NCBI GenBank assembly: GCA_018292915.2
Contig: JACVVK020000350.1
Coordinates: 60,001-124,000 of the forward strand
Length of the DNA: 64,000 nt
Source of the DNA: Batillaria attramentaria
Lineage: Eukaryota > Mollusca > Gastropoda > Batillariidae
Direction of reading: 5' to 3'
Positions 62,287 to 64,000 of the stretch are shown here, piece by piece (the stretch's first letter is position 1; each line of letters opens with the position of its first letter). The notes under the pieces are model-generated. The model was not told where the DNA came from. It did no database searches and saw nothing but the letters and a program-made list of their open reading frames with translations. The translations under genes were made by a program, and so were the position numbers.

Positions 62287-63124
62287 GGCACACACACACA
62301 CACACACACAATCAAGTGTGCACACAAAAAAATTCCATCCCAACCCAACCCTTCTCTTAAAACCACAAGATACTGAGCTTGGTGAATTTCAGCGGTATTG
62401 CAGTATGTCGTTATTCCATAATGTAGCTTGTTTTGTTTACATGTATCGGGGAGCCGGGGTGGCCGAATGGTAGAGCGTTGAACTTCTAATGCTCGGGTCA
62501 TGAGTTCGTATCCCGGCTGGGGCCAAATATTTGTGCTGGCTTTTTCATCGTTGCCCCGTCTTTGATATCACCCGAATGTGGTGGAAAAGGACGTTAAGCC
62601 CCCCCCCCCCCCACCACCCCCCCCCCCCACTCCCCCACCCCCACCACCGACCCTTGTTTACTTGTATGTTTATATTTTAAAAGCATATCTATGCAATGGT
62701 TGCAAATAACAAGTAAGTCTGAAATTAAAATTACTGCAAACCATCGAAGTTCAGCGACCTGTGCCAAAGATGGAACGGGGTGTTTAGGGGTTTAACGTCC
62801 TTTTCCACCACATACAGGTGATATCAAAGACGGGGCAACGATGAAAAAGCCAGCGCAAATATTTGGCCCCAGCCGGGATACGAACTCACGACCCGAGCAT
62901 TAGAAGTCCAGCGCTCTACCATTCGGCCACCCCGGCTCCCTGAGATGGAACGGAGTGGCTCAAAGGTCACCTACATGTGGATACGTGGTGGAAAAGGACG
63001 TTAAACTCCCGAACACCCACCCACCTACATGTGGTGTCACGTTTGATTTCAGCGTGTGGAGCCGACACGTGTGAATGTGCCGCACCGTTGTCCTGTTCTG
63101 ACCCTGCGGCGCCAGACAACAGCG
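49689..63124 (+). CDS. Secreted cysteine-rich modular protein, colipase/prokineticin-like modules (3' incomplete)
   Basis: Exons 49689-49721, 55196-55388, 57165-57299, 59841-59936, 60940-61080, 63053-63124; 670 bases, at least 223 residues, all phases agree. Starts with signal peptide '[18 protein letters not shown]' across exons 1-2. Exon 2 has '[13 protein letters not shown]'; exon 3 '[13 protein letters not shown]'; exon 5 '[18 protein letters not shown]'. Exons 4 and 6 carry the completing '[10 protein letters not shown]' and 'CECAAPLSC'. This D/E-x-x-C…CC…C / CPC…C pattern is that of the colipase fold (colipase, Dickkopf C-domain, prokineticin/AVIT). Exon pairs 3+4 and 5+6 look like two complete modules and exon 2 a half module. 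Exon 5 opens with a Thr/Ala linker. Likely an extracellular ligand or binding protein; no activity is claimed. The gene probably continues past 64000. Confidence 0.8.
49722..50035 (+). other. Start of intron 1 of the Cys-rich gene
   Basis: Normal-complexity sequence without a recognised element. Confidence 0.5.
50036..50845 (-). mobile_element. LINE 3' part, CR1/L2-like reverse transcriptase
   Basis: - strand frame of about 200 codons: '[20 protein letters not shown]', '[20 protein letters not shown]', '[20 protein letters not shown]', '[17 protein letters not shown]', '[20 protein letters not shown]'. The tail 'agcgctatataagagctattattatt' is at 50036-50075. 5'-truncated. Confidence 0.92.
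50846..51825. other. Intron 1 of the Cys-rich gene, unassigned
   Basis: No recognised exon or repeat; T run 51665-51676. 'GGTCCGGCCATGACCGG' at 51689 is a small palindromic block. Confidence 0.4.
51826..51894 (-). repeat. SINE-1 tRNA-like head only
   Basis: 'AGCCGGGACAGTGGAGCCGTAG' and 'GAGTTCGGTTCCCCGAC' on the - strand; body and tail absent. Confidence 0.75.
52098..52214. repeat. (GA)n and (GT)n microsatellites
   Basis: GA 52098-52126 and GT 52160-52214. Confidence 0.93.
52613..52728. repeat. Fold-back MITE, about 115 bp
   Basis: Arms 'CCCCATCAAGCTGTGGGATA' / reverse 'CCCCATCAAGCTGTGGTATA' extend for about 40 bases each ('CCGACGAGTATTTT' / 'CCGACTCGTATTTT'). Confidence 0.88.
52729..54170. 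other. Intron 1 of the Cys-rich gene, unassigned
   Basis: Several short open frames without recognisable motifs. 'CCAGTATTCCAGTACCCCAG' direct repeats at 53954-53995; C run 54145-54157. Confidence 0.4.
54177..54208. repeat. (CA)n microsatellite
   Basis: Sixteen CA units. Confidence 0.93.
54225..54900 (-). mobile_element. LINE C-terminal region with zinc knuckle
   Basis: - strand frame of 203 codons: '[20 protein letters not shown]', then '[20 protein letters not shown]' and '[11 protein letters not shown]', the C-x2-C…H…C motif that ends several molluscan LINE polyproteins. Preceded in the same frame by '[17 protein letters not shown]'. 5'-truncated. Confidence 0.85.
54901..55195. other. 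End of intron 1 of the Cys-rich gene
   Basis: Normal sequence, ends 'cactttattcag' at 55195. Confidence 0.5.
55196..55388 (+). CDS. Modular Cys-rich gene, exon 2
   Basis: 193 bp, phase 0 to 1. Encodes the end of the signal peptide, '[20 protein letters not shown]' and the first half module '[13 protein letters not shown]…SGVAEGEC'. Donor G|GTAAGC. No following 'CPC' exon was found before exon 3. Confidence 0.88.
55430..55736 (+). repeat. SINE-2, 5'-truncated
   Basis: 'TGTGATTCACGTGAGCGTGCG' and 'aaattgggtaacgcgtctatacaatactcattatt' tail. Confidence 0.85.
55823..55993 (+). repeat. SINE-1 copy
   Basis: Full copy; near-consensus boxes and tail 'TGACGTTAAACCCCC'. Confidence 0.93.
56095..56540 (-). 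repeat. Dispersed repeat R-A, reversed full copy
   Basis: Reverse of 24715-25150 along its whole length, with few differences. Confidence 0.92.
56735..56950 (+). repeat. SINE-3 3' part
   Basis: 'CGGGCCTGGTCAACGCCGGAATATTT' region through 'TTTCGAGCCCTCTGTGGATTC'. Confidence 0.85.
57165..57299 (+). CDS. Modular Cys-rich gene, exon 3
   Basis: 135 bp, phase 1-1. Encodes '[20 protein letters not shown]' and '[17 protein letters not shown]'. Donor A|GTACGT, directly followed by a GT microsatellite (57302-57338). Confidence 0.9.
57302..57338. repeat. (GT)n microsatellite at the exon 3 donor
   Basis: Begins three bases into intron 3. Confidence 0.95.
57373..57646. repeat. (CA)n-(CT)n compound arrays, duplicated
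   Basis: CA 57373-57405, 57469-57494, CT 57495-57516, CA 57517-57564, CT 57565-57586, CA 57587-57646: the CT-CA block is repeated as a unit. Confidence 0.95.
57797..57935 (-). repeat. SINE-1, truncated before the A-box
   Basis: Tail, body and B-box intact; stops at 'attagaagtcca'. Confidence 0.92.
57936..58429. other. Intron 3 of the Cys-rich gene
   Basis: G runs 58017-58032 and 58181-58190 and C run 58209-58221; otherwise unassigned. Confidence 0.4.
58430..59280 (-). mobile_element. LINE C-terminal region, frameshifted
   Basis: - strand: '[20 protein letters not shown]', '[20 protein letters not shown]' (59273-58970), then in another frame '[18 protein letters not shown]', '[20 protein letters not shown]' and the knuckle 'ECSLCGKK…[10 protein letters not shown]' (to about 58450). 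At least one frameshift near 58975. Confidence 0.88.
59390..59490. repeat. Fold-back MITE-P, partial copy
   Basis: 'GTAGCTACACAAACAATCGA' and 'AGTCTTTCGCCGTAAACCAC' through 'AATCATGTAAGCTC', matching the right half of 48629-48782. Confidence 0.87.
59841..59936 (+). CDS. Modular Cys-rich gene, exon 4
   Basis: Acceptor 'tccttgcag', 96 bp, phase 1-1. Encodes '[20 protein letters not shown]' and '[12 protein letters not shown]'; supplies the CPC and last Cys of the module begun in exon 3. Donor ACAG|GTTGGT; this junction is repeated downstream. Confidence 0.85.
59925..60330 (+). repeat. 48-bp tandem array carrying copies of the exon 4 donor
   Basis: 'GACAAGACAGGTTGGTTTCT' recurs with donor GT at 59937, 59988, 60036, 60084, 60132 and about 60226 (steps of 51 then 48 bases); later copies are diverged. 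Each unit can be read through in frame as '[16 protein letters not shown]'-like 16-mers until about 60245. Confidence 0.92.
60416..60592 (+). repeat. SINE-1 copy
   Basis: Full copy with 'gaatcccgccggctgg' insertion in the B-box end. Confidence 0.93.
60680..60724. repeat. (CT)n microsatellite
   Basis: Second CT run at 60848-60891, just upstream of exon 5. Confidence 0.95.
60747..60775 (+). ncRNA. Hammerhead-like core (putative)
   Basis: CTGATGA, hairpin GGGCCC-GCTGA-GGGCCC (six pairs), GAAA: a good core and stem II. Stem III can be drawn only as ATG…CAT (60776-60788) with an unpaired base, and stem I is unclear. It shares the extra A before stem II with the 20630 motif. Confidence 0.25.
60940..61080 (+). 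CDS. Modular Cys-rich gene, exon 5
   Basis: Acceptor 'gctttacag', 141 bp, phase 1-1. Encodes a Thr/Ala linker ('[12 protein letters not shown]', possible O-glycosylation) and '[18 protein letters not shown]', '[12 protein letters not shown]'. Donor T|GTAAGT. Confidence 0.9.
61121..61541. mobile_element. MITE-G copy 2, longer form
   Basis: TIRs GGCCCCGTTCACTTTA / reverse GGCCCCGTTTACATTA; TCA on both sides. Same interior as 16412-16751 plus a 'GGTAGTCTGAGGGCGCTC' hairpin block that the shorter copy lacks. Confidence 0.87.
61542..62448. other. Intron 5 of the Cys-rich gene
   Basis: G runs near 61630 and 61700. 62100-62165 holds a tRNA-like head ('GTCTAGTGGTTAAGGCATCGG', 'GGTTTGAATCCCC') of another SINE. 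CA run 62257-62310. Confidence 0.5.
62449..62602 (+). repeat. SINE-1 copy
   Basis: Full copy; tail runs into a C-rich tract 62598-62650. Confidence 0.93.
62775..62941 (-). repeat. SINE-1 copy
   Basis: Full copy, opposite to the previous one, 175 bases away. Confidence 0.93.
62984..63028 (+). repeat. SINE-1 tail fragment
   Basis: 'GTGGTGGAAAAGGACG' plus TTAAACTCCC, 25 bases before exon 6. Confidence 0.85.
63053..63124 (+). CDS. Modular Cys-rich gene, exon 6
   Basis: Acceptor 'gatttcag', 72 bp, phase 1-1. Encodes '[20 protein letters not shown]' and 'DNSG'; parallels exon 4. Donor G|GTAACA is only moderate; without splicing the frame runs on into a hydrophobic stretch and a LINE. Confidence 0.8.
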
Positions 63125-63224
63125 GTAACAAAGTGGTTTTTCTTTTGGGTTTGTTGTTAATGTTTGTCACACTGACTGACGCGCACTCCGCCACACAGCA
63201 CGCTCTCGGACGGACGCACAAACT

Positions 63225-63625
63225 CACTCAGCCAGCAAGTGCACAGTATTTACCTCAGTATCTGTCAGCTGCACTCTCTGCTTATCAGCCCTCCCGCAGA
63301 CTGCGATCCTCTGATGAAAAACTTCTCGAAGTTCCTCTGCGTAATATGAAAACTGCCGGTGAACGCGCGTTCAGCTACCTCGCCCCGACAATCTGGAACT
63401 CGCTGCCTTCTGCTGTCCGTGATGTCCCCACACTGTCAGCCTTTAAATCACAACTTAAAACATGCTTGTTCCGTCAGGCTATCCATAGATAACTGGGTCC
63501 CTCTGTCCATGTTCATGTGTGGGTGTGTGCGTGCGTGTGTGTGTGTGGGGGGGGGGGGGTGCGCTCTGAGTCTGTCCTTCAGAGACGGGCGCCTTATAAG
63601 TATGATGTATTATTATTATTATTAT
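63225..63625 (+). mobile_element. LINE 3' end, CR1/L2-like
   Basis: Encodes 'YLPQYLSAALSAYQPSRRLR', 'GERAFSYLAPTIWNSLPSAV' and 'FKSQLKTCLFRQAIHR', then UTR with G run 63547-63559 and (ATT)n 63608-63625. Confidence 0.92.
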
Positions 63626-63729
63626 TTACAATTTGATAGGCACCCAGCAACCCCCAATAATATAGCAAATAATGAATATAAAGCAAAGAGGCGTCAGATT
63701 TACGTGGCGCTGCCCTGTGGCCAAAGGGA

Positions 63730-63975
63730 GATAAATAAGCTTCCGCCTGCACCGGTACTGGTGCCCCGAGATGTGCGGAAAACGTACGCGGGCCCAACTC
63801 TGTACCATCGGGTTTCGCAACGCTTACCCTTTGCACTGACCCGAAATTGGCTATGGCTAGCCGAGACCTTCGGGGAGACAACTAATCACTAAGAAGAAGA
63901 AAAGAAAAAGAAAAAAAGGAAAGTAGACAGTTCTGAACAACTTTGTGGTCAACGTGCTATTTCACGGCAGGGGGC
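63730..63975. repeat. Dispersed repeat shared with 34490-34870
   Basis: 'CCAACTCTGTACCATCGGGTT', 'GACAGTTCTGAACAACTTTG' and 'GTGGTCAACGTGCTATTTCAC' match the other copy, which is split by a SINE-1. Confidence 0.85.
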
Positions 63976-64000
63976 CTACTAGGCGGGGGTGACAATGTTG

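Noticed and set aside
62977..63492. 171-codon open frame as a separate gene
   Set aside because: It combines a SINE tail, the real exon 6 and a LINE 3' end; only the retained-intron variant is worth testing.

Overview
This window is nuclear DNA from an animal, most likely a marine gastropod mollusc. The reasons are short exons flanked by GT/AG splice sites in kilobase introns, extreme dinucleotide microsatellites, dozens of tRNA-headed SINEs, and decayed LINE, Tigger/pogo and MITE copies. The species is an inference. No bacterial genes, CRISPR, operons or functional tRNA genes are visible. All gene models come from reading exons, splice sites and codon phase by eye.

Three groups of host genes can be supported, all on the + strand. 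(1) At 1055-10905 there are three tandem genes for small secreted Kazal-type inhibitors of 77-79 residues. Each has a three-exon plan with identical intron phases (1 then 2); the first exon of gene 1 is not found and probably lies upstream of the window. (2) At 12259-36663 a nine-exon gene encodes a 515-residue M14 metallocarboxypeptidase (N/E/M-like) with signal peptide, transthyretin-like domain and a GPI-type hydrophobic tail. Its zinc and catalytic residues are largely replaced, so it looks like a pseudoenzyme. All nine exons join in frame. (3) From 49689 to the right edge at least six exons encode a secreted cysteine-rich modular protein with colipase/prokineticin-like cysteine spacing. 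Its internal exons are phase 1-1 and a multiple of three long, as in exon-shuffled modules; the 3' end is outside the window.

The rest is repeats. SINE-1 (tRNA head, tail motif GGACGTTAAAC) occurs about 25 times. An intact 3.3 kb RTE-like LINE (25802-29089, - strand, 1002-codon ORF) sits inside another LINE with a 17-bp target-site duplication; a truncated sibling is at 42741-43308. Two nested Tigger/pogo-type elements occupy 45135-47188. A nearly identical 508-bp inverted repeat spans 40091-44818. Tandem arrays include 57-bp hairpin units (3345-4085), 34-bp units (20038-20614), pyrimidine-rich CCTTA-type higher-order repeats (12945-14512) and 48-bp units that carry a splice donor (59925-60330).

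Genes and repeats are interlocked. Several splice acceptors lie directly behind LINE or SINE tails, one donor is supplied by a GT microsatellite, and two splice sites (a donor at 59937 and an acceptor at 10838) have been copied into small arrays. All three gene groups encode secreted or surface proteins with extracellular inhibitory, binding or signalling folds. A functional link between them is not shown.
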